Numbered from the stretch's first letter, positions 11,181 to 22,814 are shown. The stretch is DNA of 64,000 bases from Hyposmocoma kahamanoa (GCF_003589595.1 NW_020655294.1:2742815-2806814), one strand, 5' to 3'. Translations and numbers: made by a program. Notes: a model not told the origin generated them from the letters alone.

Positions 11181-12299
11181 AGGATAGCTACGAGGTTATA
11201 GATATAGTTATGTTTACATATATAACTCTATGTAGAAAGAGTACGACACTAATGTGCCTTAATATAGGCGCCCTCAAAACCCCTTTAATTTTAGTTTTCG
11301 ATTCCTTATTCATGTTTTTTCTTACTTTAAAGGAAAAAATTCAACATATCCATCATCGAAGCTACCAGAGAGTGATAAGGTCAACGACACGCAGAGACGA
11401 TCATGATTGACAGTTGTTTACAAAACAGATAAAGATAACAGCGCGTTAGCATTACGCGTTAGTTAGCAAAAACTTATCTATAGCACTACCTATTATCGTC
11501 TTTTCGTCTTAAGATGAATTTATTTATTACTGCGCCACCTAAGCTCCGGATGTAAAAATACGTAATAATGTAACCAGTCAATTGGGAAGAGTTTGTAACG
11601 ATACCTCTACTCCACGGTAGATGGCGCTGCTGTTATTAGTTATACTATTTGGTACTAGATGGTGTTAAATTTAAAGCCTGTTAATTCTACGTAACGCTAG
11701 AGGACGTTTATCATATTTTTAAGCCAATTAAAATATTAACCATATTACAAATTTAAAATAACAATACAAAAACAAAGAGATTTTACTTCAAATGCTGATT
11801 TTTTGTTATAGCGAAATGCTTGCAATGAAATTATCCATAAACCTTTCTATGATCTTGCACTAACGCCCGTTGGGTCTCCGTTACAAATTTAACTTCTTGT
11901 TCAAAGGACTTGAGGGGCAACCATACCCGTGACCAGAGACCTCATGAATAATCAAGAAATCGAAGAACGCGCACGTACAACGAAATATACCAACTATACA
12001 TAAAATGATAAAATTAGTCAGTTGCTTAGTAATTGCCGTATTTGAAAAAAATAAAATAGATGGATTGCAATTGATTGCAGGTTAAATTATTCTTGTATTA
12101 GCGATTACCTAGTTAGCGTTCCCGTTAACAAGCTTTAGTTATTATAATTCGTGTAAATTTTTTTAAATGAAAATGAACCCAAAAATTCCTTTAAAAACAG
12201 GAGTCAAAATACCTAAAATAAACGGGTGGGAGTGGACGGCCTCTAATTCTAATTCAAATAAAATGCCATCATTTCATTATGCGAACAAATTACAATTGA
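11181..12299. other. Unassigned non-coding DNA
   Basis: No exon or classified repeat. The 'GTAGATGGCGCTGCTG' at about 11620 resembles the AGATGGCGCT word in the SINE A body but is not extended by further similarity. Confidence 0.3.
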
Positions 12300-12500
12300 A
12301 ATCGTCCATTGATTCTGTTCAAACTCTACTAGTCACTCGTGAGGCACATTCGCCTGAGAAGAATGAGTCGGTTTATTATTTACAATATTCATTTCAAATA
12401 TTATAAGATCGAGACAACCTGCAAATGCTAAACGGGTCACTATTATGGATCTTTAAGTCGTACCTGTAATAGGTACTTTGAACTTTAGTAACTGTCTGCA
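12300..12500 (+). repeat. Family F interspersed repeat, copy 2
   Basis: Contains 'GATTCTGTTCAAACTC', 'TTCGCCTGAGAAGAATGAG', 'GATCGAGACAACCTGC' and 'GGGTCACTATTATGGA' in the same order as the other F copies. The open frame at 12167-12406 runs into this repeat and is not a host gene. Confidence 0.5.
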
Positions 12501-15289
12501 TAGTAAGGAAGTATGTAATCACCACGTTAAGCGAATATTAACTAAAACAAAAATATTAAAATTAAAAAAAAATAATCCGACTAAACAATAGTTATAAATT
12601 TAACTGACTAACGTTACCTAAGCATTATGAAGACTACCAAATAGCATATCTAAAGTTGTAAAAGATATTTCAAAAGCGAACCCTATTCAATGGATTCTAT
12701 TCGGTACGAAGTTGGCACTGCACGTGGCCAAACAATTTCGAACTCCTTCCTATTATTCCGATGCCTGTATTGAAATTAAAGATAGACAGACAAATAACGA
12801 AATTAATAACACTTTCATACAGACCAAAATAAAATATGTTGCTCTAGAAAGATACCGTAGCGTAGACATTTTCATGCGAACTTAAATAGCCAAAATCTCT
12901 ATCCTTTCAATTTCAAAATTTCCAATTAAATCCAAAATTAAACATGTTACGTAAACTGGTCCACTATGGAGACGAGTTGGGCCATAATTCCGCCACCAAA
13001 CGAGAATTTTAAAGACCGTTTTCCTCACGATATTCTCCTTAGTGTGCCGCTTCTCTACGAAGGTTGCGATCGTCATGTTTATCCACATTTTTGAAGCCGC
13101 ACGAAAGAGGGGACGTGTGCTAAGACTGAGCTAGTTTCTTAAATTCTTCCGGACGGAAGAAAGAATTTACGAAACTAGTAGGAAAAGAAGATTTTCCCCA
13201 GCATTATTAGTTGAAGAAACCAGTATCTACTGTCCTTCATTACGTGGCCAAAATACTGCAGCGACGTTTTATTCGCAAAATTTCAATTAATTTTTATTTA
13301 ACACCATGGTGTAATATTAATATTTTTCGTATTTATGTACAACTTCCGGCAGTCGAATAACGAATTAGTTAAACTCCACAACTCAAAACCGATCCCTCAC
13401 CAAACCGCTCGCACTGAACTGTTAAGTTAAACCCTCCGAATTGCTTACAGCGTAACTTAATTAGCCTTTACTGTTAATCCGTGACACGCGCCGCGGTCGT
13501 CGTGCAGTCGTGCCGCAGTCGTCACGGCCTCTTCGAACGACTGTCTAATATCCGAGAACAAAACGCTTTTTAATTTGTCTCTAAACGCTTGCCGATGGCG
13601 GTTGACACTTTAGCACCCTTTCAACTTGATGTGGATCATTTTTGATTGCAAATATGTTTTGAAGCCTTCTCGATGTAGGGCGGGGGATTTATGTGAGAAT
13701 TACCATCTCAAATTTATTTCTCTCATCATTCTCAGCAATGGGTTAGCGCGTAAAGGTGTCTTTGTACGTAATATAGCGATTTTTTGAAATTAGTTTCTAG
13801 CGAGTACCCTAATATGACTTTAGAAATACCCAGTCAAAAATAGAGCAATAAAGTTGGCCTGCCTAATTAAAATTACATGTGCAGGAGAGTTTACTTCTCT
13901 CCTTATGTATTTGGCGGTGTAGGTAAGTATATTGTTTCAGGTCGATTTCGTTCGAATATTTAAATCATATTTTTATAGACAGTTGATCGCCTAGACAACC
14001 TATGTGCTCGTAGAATCTTTAACCCTCTCTCCTGAAAAGTTGTCATTTTGCAGATGTGGAATTATTACACCAAAGGGTGCGAAATGTCTCATCTACGGTA
14101 CCTTACACACATTTCATACATAGACAATAGTGTGAAACGCTCTGAAAACCACAATCGTAATAATTTTTAAGTACGAGAAACCCCGGGGTGGTCTCGCATT
14201 GGTGACAATAATTCCAAATAGAAAGTGTATTTGGATAGGTAAGTGTCGGTTACAGAGTTTACCTTTAATAAGTACTATAAATGTCTGCTCATCAAAGAAA
14301 TAATGTTAGCAAGTACAAGACGCGTGTTGAAAATTCAACCAGTACGTACTCCACATTCGCCCTTATCAGACCCTCATCCTAAGTAACCACACAACTTTAA
14401 ACTCTGTACACTTATAGAACTAACCCCGCCTGAGGTCACAGTACCCTGGTCCAAAATAATACTTTGACAAAACCTCGTTTTACGCTCGACGTGTACGTTC
14501 ACAAAGTCTCTTACGCATTACAAACTTAGTCATGCGCTTCGCGAACAGCTTTTGTGTACAGGAGATATGGGACGTTGGTTTTGTGGGGTGAAACAATTAT
14601 GTTGACAACAGATCCTCAGGCAAAACACTTGGTAGATAGGAATCTTGTTAAAGAAAACGTCTTTTTCAGTCTTCATTGTCTACAATTACTTGCTTTGTGA
14701 TCTGAAATGTCCTCTCTCTCTTTCAAACACATGTGCGATTGAATAAGTTTCTCTCTCTCGTGAGGAACTTTTGAAATCCAATTTGAGATTTCCGCTGGAG
14801 TCTGTTTCGACGTTTTCTTTTTAATTTCTGTTTTAGTTTTCTTTTGTTAGTGGGTTTTTAACGACAGTCTTTTGTTGGTGTACGATAATCCACGCAAGTC
14901 TTGTTTTAGTGCAACATACTTACTTACTTTAGATATTATGCTTAGTGAGATATTTTAAAATTAAAATCTAGAATATACCTAGATAGTAGAGGAATCTGTT
15001 AAAAGAAGCTAGACTCTACTTTTTATTATGTAGTCTATAATGTACACCAAACCACCATTCTAAGTTTCCCATTTAATGCTTATTATTTCTGGCGTAACGG
15101 TTTCCACACAGAAATCTAGAATTTGAAACCGGCCGTGGGCAAAGGCCGTGAGTCGCCTCTTACTTATGTTTATTTATTACTGTCTCTCACATAAATCTAA
15201 ATAAATAGGCTATTTAGATTTCTAAGCTCTCTTTACGGCACCAAGACTCCGTTTAGACTAAGGTATTTATTTACATTTACAATTCCAAT
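12501..15289. other. Long unassigned non-coding stretch
   Basis: About 2.8 kb with no host exon or classified repeat. It contains a hairpin (13131-13178, listed separately). The segment 13380-13620 is more GC-balanced and contains a direct 'CAGTCGT' pair near 13505-13522; it could be regulatory, but no specific site can be named. Confidence 0.3.
13131..13178. repeat. Imperfect hairpin, about 22-bp stem
   Basis: The left arm CTAGTTTCTTAAATTCTTCC pairs with a right arm starting at about 13155 and ending GAATTTACGAAACTAG. There is one mismatch and a small bulge. The loop is 'GGAC' or slightly larger. It is isolated in unannotated DNA. Confidence 0.8.
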
Positions 15290-15610
15290 GAATGAAGTAC
15301 AAATTCAAACATATCTTTATTTCGTAGGCGAGCAAATTGCACTTGCAAATCGTCACATTGATAAACTCTACTACAAATTCGTAGGTAAGGCAGATTCCCC
15401 TGAGACGATTGAATAAGACACTACAGAGGTTGCTCTTTGTAAATAAACCTTTCTAAATACATAAACCGTGTACCTAATCTGAAATAGCTGAACGGGTCAC
15501 TCACTACCATGGATTTTTATCGTCCTAGTGCGCAGTAATTGTACATTCAACTTTTTGTTTCACTGTAGTTTTAAGCCTCGTAACAGCAAATTATGTATAG
15601 CAACCTTCTT
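15290..15610 (+). repeat. Family F interspersed repeat, longest copy
   Basis: Starts around 'GTACAAATTCAAACATATCT', passes 'AGATTCCCCTGAGACGATTG' and 'GGTTGCTCTTTGTAAATAAA', then 'GAACGGGTCACTCACTACC' and 'TTTTTGTTTCACTGTAGTTT'. It resembles the 3' UTR of lepidopteran LINEs that carry a 'CTGAGAAGAA..GGTTRCTCTTT' stretch. No ORF is present. Confidence 0.5.
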
Positions 15611-15624
15611 ATTACCTTTTTAAG

Positions 15625-16035
15625 GTTATTGATTATTGAATGTCACGATGTTTGACCACCCTGATATTCAATTATTTTTGTGAAATTACTCTACTGGTTT
15701 ATAATAATTATTTAGAAAGATGTTTATTTATTGATCTTTAAGTTCGCTAAGAAAAAAATCCTTTTAATCGGCTGGACGCGAACCAACGTCTTTCAGCAAA
15801 CCGTGGCAGACGTGCCAAGTAAGCCACAGAACAAACTAGCTAACAAACCTTATGAATTATTCTATGTGCTTGTTGCAGATATTTGTTTTTGGTTTTTGAC
15901 GACATTTTGCCGTAGCGCCATCTGTGAGAAATCTATTTCTTCACTCAGCTAGGTAACCAGCAGCTGACCAGAAATATCGCTTTAATGTAATCGTAAATTC
16001 CATTTTCATAAATGTAGTTAGCGTGTCGCTAGCGT
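15625..16035 (-). mobile_element. tRNA-derived SINE, family A, near full length
   Basis: On the minus strand: the 5' body begins 'CATTAAAGCGATATTTCTGG', passes 'TTTCTCACAGATGGCGCTAC', then a tRNA-like head 'CTGTGGCTTACTTGG' with the B-box region 'GTTGGTTCGCGTCCAGC', then the tail 'AGAGTAATTTCACAAAAATA' and 'GTGACATTCAATAATCAATA'. About 410 bp. This copy defines the block order used to interpret the other family A insertions. An open frame at 15731-15952 on the opposite strand is non-genic. Confidence 0.75.
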
Positions 16036-17699
16036 AAGAATGTTAATTTCTGTACTTTCACACTCACCGTCTTAAGTCTAACATCAATCAAACAGTCAAT
16101 TGACGTCACCCCTATCATTCCTGCGTAGGATAATGAAATATGAAAAGTGAGAACTATTCACCCCAAAAGAGTCTCCCCAGAGTAAATTCTTCGACACGAC
16201 AGCAGGGCGCACGCGGGGGTGCTCGGTTAAACCGCTATAAAAGATATTATTGCGTTCTGCGTCTATGGCGGCGGGCGCTGCCAGTGACAGGTGACCCTAA
16301 GGGGTTGCGGGCGACCGACATTGTAAGGAATTGTTTGTACAATCATTTACGAAAATATATTGTAGCTTTCGGAGGCACCAAGTGGTTGTGTTCTCGTAAC
16401 ATTACAATTAATTTCATTGCGTTTTTGTTAAAACCTCGTACACTTACCGCTGCTGCAGTTGTGATTACTGTAATCGCTTTCTTTGGCACTATGTAAAGCT
16501 GGGTGCTCCAGACTGGTACCAGTTGCCAGTTGATCTTATGTATCGATCTGGAGCAATAGTAATAATGATAATAAACACCTTGCAAAAAACCAGGCTACGA
16601 GTACTTTGACACACTTACACTACTTACCACTTCCTCCTACTCTACCCATACCAGTATTTTCTTTTAATTGCCAGGTGTAAAATAATAATGATTAACCGAA
16701 ACATTGGTTTAATTGTAAAAATAAAACACACGAACAAAGTTATTGCGGTTGTATAACTTCCAGATGATTTATTACGAGGTAATTAATTGGCTTTAAAAGT
16801 ATCCGCACGTAATTTGTAAGCACCCTGTATTGTACAGTCGCCTCAAATGTAATATACGCACAGCGAAATTAGAATGTGTAATCATAAGACTATTAGTTCA
16901 TATTCGCGTAGCATATGTTTAATTACTAAAATCATATAAAAAATTAGCGGAGATGGACTGCGCGCAAAGTGAATCATATTATCTAATGCGGGGTGGAGAC
17001 GTCACACGTTATCCATGGATTGTGAAGCTTGTTCGACATGCAAGATGCATTGCTACAAAATATTCCTAAATGTACGTAAATGAGAAACTAAAACCATATT
17101 TAAATAGTCACCTACAGTAGATAATATTATGGGAAGTTTCTCAAGCGCCAACCCTGGCCGTATATCATAACTGACCCCGGGGCGGTTGTAAAGAAATAAA
17201 AAAAGAATAAAAAAGTAATAAAACGCAGCGGCCATAAAAACCGCGTAAAGGGTTCCCCTCACCCGCGGCAGCCGCGGCGTTTAAGACGCGATCTGCTGAA
17301 TATCAATCGCATTTGCATTTTTATTCAGGAAAGTGTCTTCTTAACGTCATCGTCAGACGATGTAACCTTTTTGTCTGTTTGTAATTGCGTAGGGACGTGG
17401 TCGGGTTACAAAATGAAATTTTTGATACTTTTGCTAAGTTTACTGTAAAAAATCTGACTCTTATCAAGTGGAGCTTAAGGAATTAATTGTATTTCTTCAT
17501 TAAATAAATTACGACTTGATTAAATAAAGTGTTGTTGTAATAGACGATGGCTCGTAGGTTAGCACTGTGAGCACTACATAAGGAAGTCCTAGGTGCGATT
17601 GCCCTTAAGGTGAAATTCCTAGTATTGGTTGGGGTTGTTTAGCACAATATACCTATAGGTGAAAAGGCATGAAAAGGTGTCCATGAAAAGGCTAAATAA
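16036..17699. other. Unassigned non-coding DNA with one GC-rich patch
   Basis: No exon was recognised. The 118-codon open frame at 16140-16496 has no domain. A tRNA-like fragment ('GATGGCTCGTAGGTTAGCAC') lies at about 17545-17620. A GC-rich patch at 17250-17300 shares 'CACCCGCG' and 'ATCTGCTGAAT' words with the GC-rich insert at 51781. Confidence 0.3.
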
Positions 17700-18125
17700 A
17701 TGAATGAAAGATTCTTTATTGCACATTAAAAATTGCAATTACAACACAGAACAGTAATTTAAGTATCACAGAGTAAGCTAATGTACAACAGACGGCCTTA
17801 TTGCCAAGTAGCAATTTCTTCCAGGACAGAATTTTGCGAGTGAAGGGAGCAAAAGAGGTACGTCGACAGCGTAGCAGGTGGAGGTCTATTGAGTATCTGT
17901 CCAAAAGTAAAAATGATTAATAATATGAAATAAAACCTTTTTTGTAACATATGCCTAAACGCGCATTTGACCTCCATCTCACCTGGCGGAAAGTGACGAT
18001 GAGGTTGACGATGGATCATACACACCTACATAATGCCTATTCTCTGTCGCCTTGAAAGGCCCAAGTTACAAGGTTCTTGGAATGAGCAGGGAATTTCACT
18101 CCACAGCCGTTCGTCATATAAATGC
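17700..18125 (-). mobile_element. Jockey/CR1-type LINE 3' end(s), minus strand
   Basis: Two adjoining minus-strand LINE-tail modules. 17700-17880 reads, on the minus strand, 'CTTGGCAATAAGGCCGTCTG' followed by 'CAATAAAGAATCTTTCATTC', a typical LINE 3' UTR and tail. 17950-18125 reads 'CCTCATCGTCACTTTCCGCC', 'AGGTGAGATGGAGGTCAAAT', preceded by remnants of the RT C-terminus. The matching plus-strand motif 'CATCAGGTAAGATGGCGGTC' occurs in the LINE end at 60108-60345. All frames are broken. Confidence 0.65.
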
Positions 18126-18879
18126 CATTTAAAATAATAAAAGTACTACAAAACAATGTAACTATTTAGGAAATTATTTTAATACCATCGTTTAAAATTC
18201 TTTTTTGTTGCAATGTAATGTGTAACGTAATGCACCTTTTACAAATTAGATATTACCAATTGGCTGCTGTTGTTAAACGGTACTCATTAAAACAATAAAC
18301 GCCAGATCTATATCTCAAAAGCATGTTACGAGTAAGTTTAAAGGACTTTGCCCCGACAACGTCACCTTTGTAACTCGATCTGGAAAAAATGTAAAAACCG
18401 CCACAATGTATGCCGAGACTCTGCGGTCCGTCAACACGAGAGTAAAAATATCACAAATTTGTATTCTCAAATCAAACAGTCCGTTCCCATTGTTACCAAT
18501 CAGTAGAGTGGTTAAACACGGCTGCAGTGTCCCGTGACGGCAGTTGTGCCATCCCGTTCGCATGTATGGGCGATAGAGGGAGAAAGAAGTTACTGGAAAA
18601 GTGCTAGAGTCGCACAAAGCTGCCGACTAACAAAATAACTAGCATGGTGGTCACTCAGGGTCGGAGTTGGAAGTTTAAGTAACAAAGAAACTGCTTTTTT
18701 CTCATGTAAATTAGGAGGCAAATGAGCAGAGCAGCCACTTGATGGGAAGTGGTTTTCGTCGCCCATGGACATAAGCAAGACCAGAGGACCTGTGTATGTG
18801 TTGCCAGTGATTGAGAGCCCTGTTAACTCGCTTTTTTAAAGAACCCCATGTCACAGTGTAAAGGGAATAATACTTCAGG
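18126..18879. other. Unassigned non-coding DNA
   Basis: Minus-strand open frames at 18315-18617 and 18590-18929 have no recognised domains. No repeat from the other families was identified. Confidence 0.3.
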
Positions 18880-19490
18880 AGGTACATGGTCATAAATGGC
18901 CACCTTTTTAAAGTTGTTTCCGAGTACATTTACCTCGGGCAGATTCTGCAATTGGGTAGAAACAATTTCGAAAAGGAAGCCAAGAGGAGCAGACAGCTTG
19001 GCTGGGCAGCGTTTGGAAAATTACGTCGGGTATTCTCGTCACCCTTACCACAAAGTTTAAAAACAAAGGTTTTCAATCAGTGCGTTCTACCCACACAGAA
19101 CCGAGGCTCATGATACGGTTCACCAGTTAAAAGTTGGTCTGCGAGGTCTACGGACCGAGTATGCTAGGAGTTTCTCTGAATGATAAGATTCGAAATGAGG
19201 TTATCTGACAGAGAACCAAGGGTGTCGACATAGCTGCTAGAATAAGCAAGCTGAAGAGTTAGTGGGATGGCCATATCTGCCCAAGAACCGATAACCGTTG
19301 GGCGAAACGAGATCTTAGGTGAAGTCCACGGCTCGGCAAGCTTAGTGTAGGACGCCCTCTGGCCAAGTCGACAGACGATCTGCGAAAGGTTGCTGCAGAG
19401 GATGCGAGCTGAAGACCGGGCGAAATGGCGCACATTACGAGACGTCTTTGTCCTACAATGAACTGCGATAGGCTGACAATGAAGTAGAGT
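18880..19490 (+). pseudogene. RTE-clade LINE, C-terminal end of reverse transcriptase ORF, frameshifted
   Basis: RTE LINEs encode an APE endonuclease plus reverse transcriptase; only the region C-terminal to the RT palm remains. In one frame (18886-19080) it reads 'YLGQILQLGRNNFEKEAKR', 'LGWAAFGKLRRVFSS' and 'LKTKVFNQCVLP'. After frameshifts and stops it continues with 'DIAARISKLKS', 'WDGHICPRTDNRWAKR' and 'RLGKLSVGRPLAK'. This order (FNQCVLP, then ISKLKWQWAGHI, RRTDDRW, VGRP) is characteristic of insect RTE elements. The upstream endonuclease and catalytic RT motifs are absent. It cannot encode a functional protein. Confidence 0.85.
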
Positions 19491-19859
19491 ATTCCATATC
19501 TTGTAGGTTCGAGAATGCCAACATGGTCTAAGAATTCCATGCATCAAGGTATGGTCTTTGCTCCTTTGCTTTTTTAAATGGTCGCTTTGCTAATAGCATT
19601 CTGTCTGTTACAGGCTAAAACATATATAAATTACCAAAAGTGTTGGATGCAACTACCTAAACGTGCGTAGTGTAGTGGCCTATTAGTGCTGTATTGTGCT
19701 AACATTATTAAGTAACAAATATTTACTGTGTTATTAAAACTGTTATGAGTAATGTATTTTATTCTATCAGCACTAAGTACTGATTAGTTTAAAAATGTTC
19801 GTTACGACATGAGAGTCAACAAAAAAATGCATAAACATAATATATCCTGAACCTTTAAA

Positions 19860-20075
19860 AAGACGAGGTTCCCAATTCGTCTGTATGTTTTTTTTTGTGT
19901 GTGTGTTACGCGATAACTCCGGCCAATTTGTGAACCAATTTTGATGATTTTTTTTGTTGGAAAGAGGTCACCTCAGATGTGGTGCCATTTACATTTGCAG
20001 AAAATATTCCACCTTGAGGGTGGCAAAGTAGGGGATGAATGACTTTTGAGATCGGTTTTTTTAGTACTCTGTACT
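19860..20075 (+). repeat. Family G repeat, copy 1
   Basis: Blocks 'GAGGTTCCCAATTCGTCTGT', 'GTTACGCGATAACTCC', 'GAACCAATTTTGATGATT', 'GTTGGAAAGAGGTCACCTCA' and 'AGAAAATATTCCACCTTGAG' recur at 30485-30705 and, inverted, at 35403-35545. It is a common lepidopteran interspersed repeat of unknown class. No TIR was identified. Confidence 0.7.
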
Positions 20076-20079
20076 GATA

Positions 20080-20670
20080 TTATTCTTATTTACACTTTTG
20101 AGTTTAATTTACAATGCTTCAAAAAGCTCACATATTGTGCAATATTATTAAAGAGGAACAGACTGGACAGTCCACCCCTGGGAATGACCACTCACTGTCA
20201 CCACTTGAGCGCACGTCTGAACCCGCCGCCGTCACTGTCGCTGGCTCACCAAATACTCACTCACTCACTCAAACTCATTTCCTCTCTCACCTCGTCATCA
20301 TACTTATTGACTCATTACCTCCAAATCCTGGTGCCGTGTACTATATTACTTTTTAGTACGACAATTCATACATATTAACTGATCACTATACTTATATACA
20401 ATCCTTTACTCACAGATACCTACTATTCGTATATCTATGGTATCCGTAGCAAAATTAATTAAAATTTCCACAAGAACATCGGAATTACGTTTTCTTTTTG
20501 TTAAGCATACAGCCTTTTTAAACGTAGGACCTTCTCACCGCTAGATACCAAGTTAATTATTAAGGGGATTTATAATTGTTTAAGAAAGTACTCGTCAACA
20601 AATAGTTTTCGTTGAAAACCGAATACATAATATATAATAATAAATATATAATAAATACATAATATATATA
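20080..20670. other. Unassigned DNA with simple-sequence stretches
   Basis: Includes a CTCA/CACT-rich tract at about 20250-20290 and TA-rich sequence at 20630-20670. The open frames 20046-20378 and 20114-20356 run through low-complexity sequence and are not supported as genes. Confidence 0.3.
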
Positions 20671-20738
20671 AATCTGACAACAAGCACATAGAAAAATTCG
20701 TGAGGTCCGCTGGCTCGTTCCGTGGCTTATTTGGCATA

Positions 20739-21735
20739 GGGTAATTCGAGGAGAGATGGCCCAGCGGGTGAGACGGACCATCGCAATTTCTACCAAACTA
20801 AAATATTATTTTAAACTGGCAACAACGACGCGTTTCTGTCAACATATTTGCTACGTATAGAAAGAAAGTCTGTCGCGTTTTCACTGGTCAAATTGATAAA
20901 ATACTGCTTTAAAGGTTTAGAAAGTGCAAATTTTTTTTAAAGGGTGCTTTAAAAACGAGGGTACGCATACGATATTGTGTACATAGAATAAAAATTGATA
21001 TTGCTGTATTTGTATGTTTATAAAGTAATATAATAACCTCAAAATTTTTAATGAACTGGTATGCTTTTGGTTTGACAGAGTGGTCCGTCTCTCCTCTCAA
21101 TTTGGGAGTGATGGACCATGATAAATAAGGGTGAGATGGACCAGTTGTGAAACTTTTTTTGCTAGAATGTTAGGTGGTTTACGTTAATTATTTCTACTAC
21201 ATATAAAACTGTAATTATTAATTAATAAGTTTATTATTTTTTTAGGAATGCCTTTAACATACAAAAGGAAAAGAGGAGTACGTAGGGGAGAATGGACTGA
21301 AAGTGCACTATCGAATGCTTTAAAAGCTTTTGCTAACGGAATGGGGATCAATGAAGCTGCAAAAACATTTGGAATACCAAGAACTAACTAACAAGAACTT
21401 TTAGTGAATTGTTTAAGTTCTGTGCTAATTTTTTATTTGATTTTAAGGCTTCAGTTATTTTTTTATGAAGAATGACTAAATATTTTTGCTAAGTCCATCT
21501 CTCCTTATTGGGTGGTCCAACTCACCCATACAGTATGGGAGAGATGGACCGAGTGTACTTTTTTTTGGATCTCAATTCTTAGCGTTTTAGAAACAATCTC
21601 GTACAATGGTAATGGTAAAAAAATGTTGAATAATTATAGTAAATTTATATTATACCAAAGTGTTTTATTTACATTTTAAGGATAAAAAGTTACTACACTT
21701 CAAAGAAATGTGGTCCATCTCTCCTCGAGTTACCC
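20739..21735 (+). mobile_element. Pogo-like DNA transposon derivative, 997 bp, TA target duplication
   Basis: Left end 'GGGTAATTCGAGGAGAGATG' at 20739; right end 'CATCTCTCCTCGAGTTACCC' at 21735; flanking TA at 20737-20738 and 21736-21737. TA duplication and GGG-type inverted ends fit the Tc1/mariner-pogo superfamily, and the internal ORF fragment confirms the pogo branch. Subterminal copies of a GAGAGATGGACCA-like motif occur about nine times in both orientations (near 20751, 20766, 21082, 21107, 21129, 21494, 21512, 21538, 21711). The catalytic DDE region is deleted, so it is non-autonomous. Confidence 0.9.
21248..21391 (+). pseudogene. Pogo-type transposase N-terminus (HTH-psq), truncated at 47 codons
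   Basis: The frame starts with MPLTYKRKRG and continues GEWTESALSNALKAFANG, then GINEAAKTFGIPR, which is the HTH-psq DNA-binding fold (three-helix homeodomain-like) at the start of pogo/Tigger transposases. Intact family members continue after FGIPR with S/T-L and further helices; here a stop follows at NAFGIPRTN-like position 48. The CENP-B-type second HTH, DDE catalytic core and C-terminus are missing. A pyrimidine-rich tract ending TTTTAG immediately precedes the start and may be a relict splice acceptor. Confidence 0.85.
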
Positions 21736-21984
21736 TAACGTCTGGCTCGCTTTGCTAGAAGACGTCGGTTCGAATCCAGCAGGATCGAAGGATTTTTTTC
21801 TAACTGTTCCATCTTTGTATTAATAATTATAACAAACTAGTGGAGTAACTACACAAAAATAATTTAATATCAATGCAATATAAAATGAAATTGTTTCCAA
21901 TTTGGCAGGAGATAGTCATCTGCAAAATATATTCTTGTAACACATTTATAACACGAATGAAATTAATTGGAATAAAACTTCTTC

Positions 21985-22143
21985 TGGAGATGCACGAAAG
22001 GAGCCGCTCCGCACGACGTAGTAGGTATACCATTCTTTCTGGCGCACCTTGGGCAATAATCGACGAGTACCTTGCAAATCCTTTCGTTACGATGGCAAGT
22101 ACTACAGTGTACGAGTATGTCATTGATACGATAGAAAGACTGC
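21985..22143 (+). repeat. Family E repeat, copy 3
   Basis: Contains 'GGAGCCGCTCCGCACGACGT', 'CGACGAGTACCTTGCAAATC', 'GATGGCAAGTACTACAGTGT' and ends 'ATTGATACGATAGAAAG'. Better preserved than copies 1 and 2 and adjacent to the split SINE. The opposing open frames across it are shadows. Confidence 0.55.
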
Positions 22144-22814
22144 AATTATAACAATTCCACAAATAATTACGGTTTTATTTTTCATTGTCGTCCGCTATTT
22201 CATTGCACGTAGATACTTAATTAATTGTGCAAACGGAGGTTCTAGGAATGAATTCAATGCCAGTGAAAGAACCAGGCAAGTTTCGGGAAGATATAAAGAC
22301 TGTACGATGAATTTAAAACTCCGAGAAAGTCTTGGCCGGAAAGTCGTTGAACACACACGCCATACGCCACAGCACAATAATTGAGTTACAGTTTTCATAT
22401 TGTGACACAGAGAGAAGTGTTGACATTATTGTCAGCAGTTTTCTTTTAAAGAGTGTGTAGTGCTGCAATTGGGTCTCTGCCCTCTACAGCTATAGGCTGC
22501 GTTAAGCGTCGTGTTTGCTTTCCTCAACAATTTACTAATTTGAAAATAAACAATGGTTAATCAACGAACAGACTCAAGAAATAAATTAATCGGCCAATAT
22601 TAAAACAATCTGAGGCCAATTGAAGACAAATATTTGATCCAATATTGGACAATTTGTTTGTACAAGAGACGCGACAGAACGTATTGTTATGTTAAGCCAC
22701 TAAAAGTATAATTATTTGTTTATACGATTACGTTTTAAATGAAACTAAAGACCGATGCGGAATTTTGCTTTGACTACTATGAGGTATCAAAGATACTCGT
22801 ACATGAACAGAAAG
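22144..22814. other. Unassigned non-coding DNA
   Basis: No exon or classified repeat was recognised. Confidence 0.3.

Larger units (their letters stand above)
20675..21885 (+). mobile_element. tRNA-derived SINE, family A, split by a pogo-like insertion
   Basis: The left part (about 20675-20738) carries 'ATAGAAAAATTCGTGAGGTC' and 'GTTCCGTGGCTTATTTGG' and stops at TA. The right part (21736-21885) resumes with 'CGTCTGGCTCGC', 'AAGACGTCGGTTCGAATCC' (B box) and the tail 'CAAACTAGTGGAGTAACTAC'. The uninterrupted copy at 25080-25200 reads straight across this junction, which fixes the insertion point. Confidence 0.9.

Noticed and set aside
16140..16496. 118-codon open frame on the plus strand
   Set aside because: No recognisable domain, no splice context, overlapping opposite-strand frame, composition like flanking non-coding DNA.
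20250..20290. Tandem repeat array (CACT/CTCA words)
   Set aside because: Short, irregular simple sequence without a stable unit.
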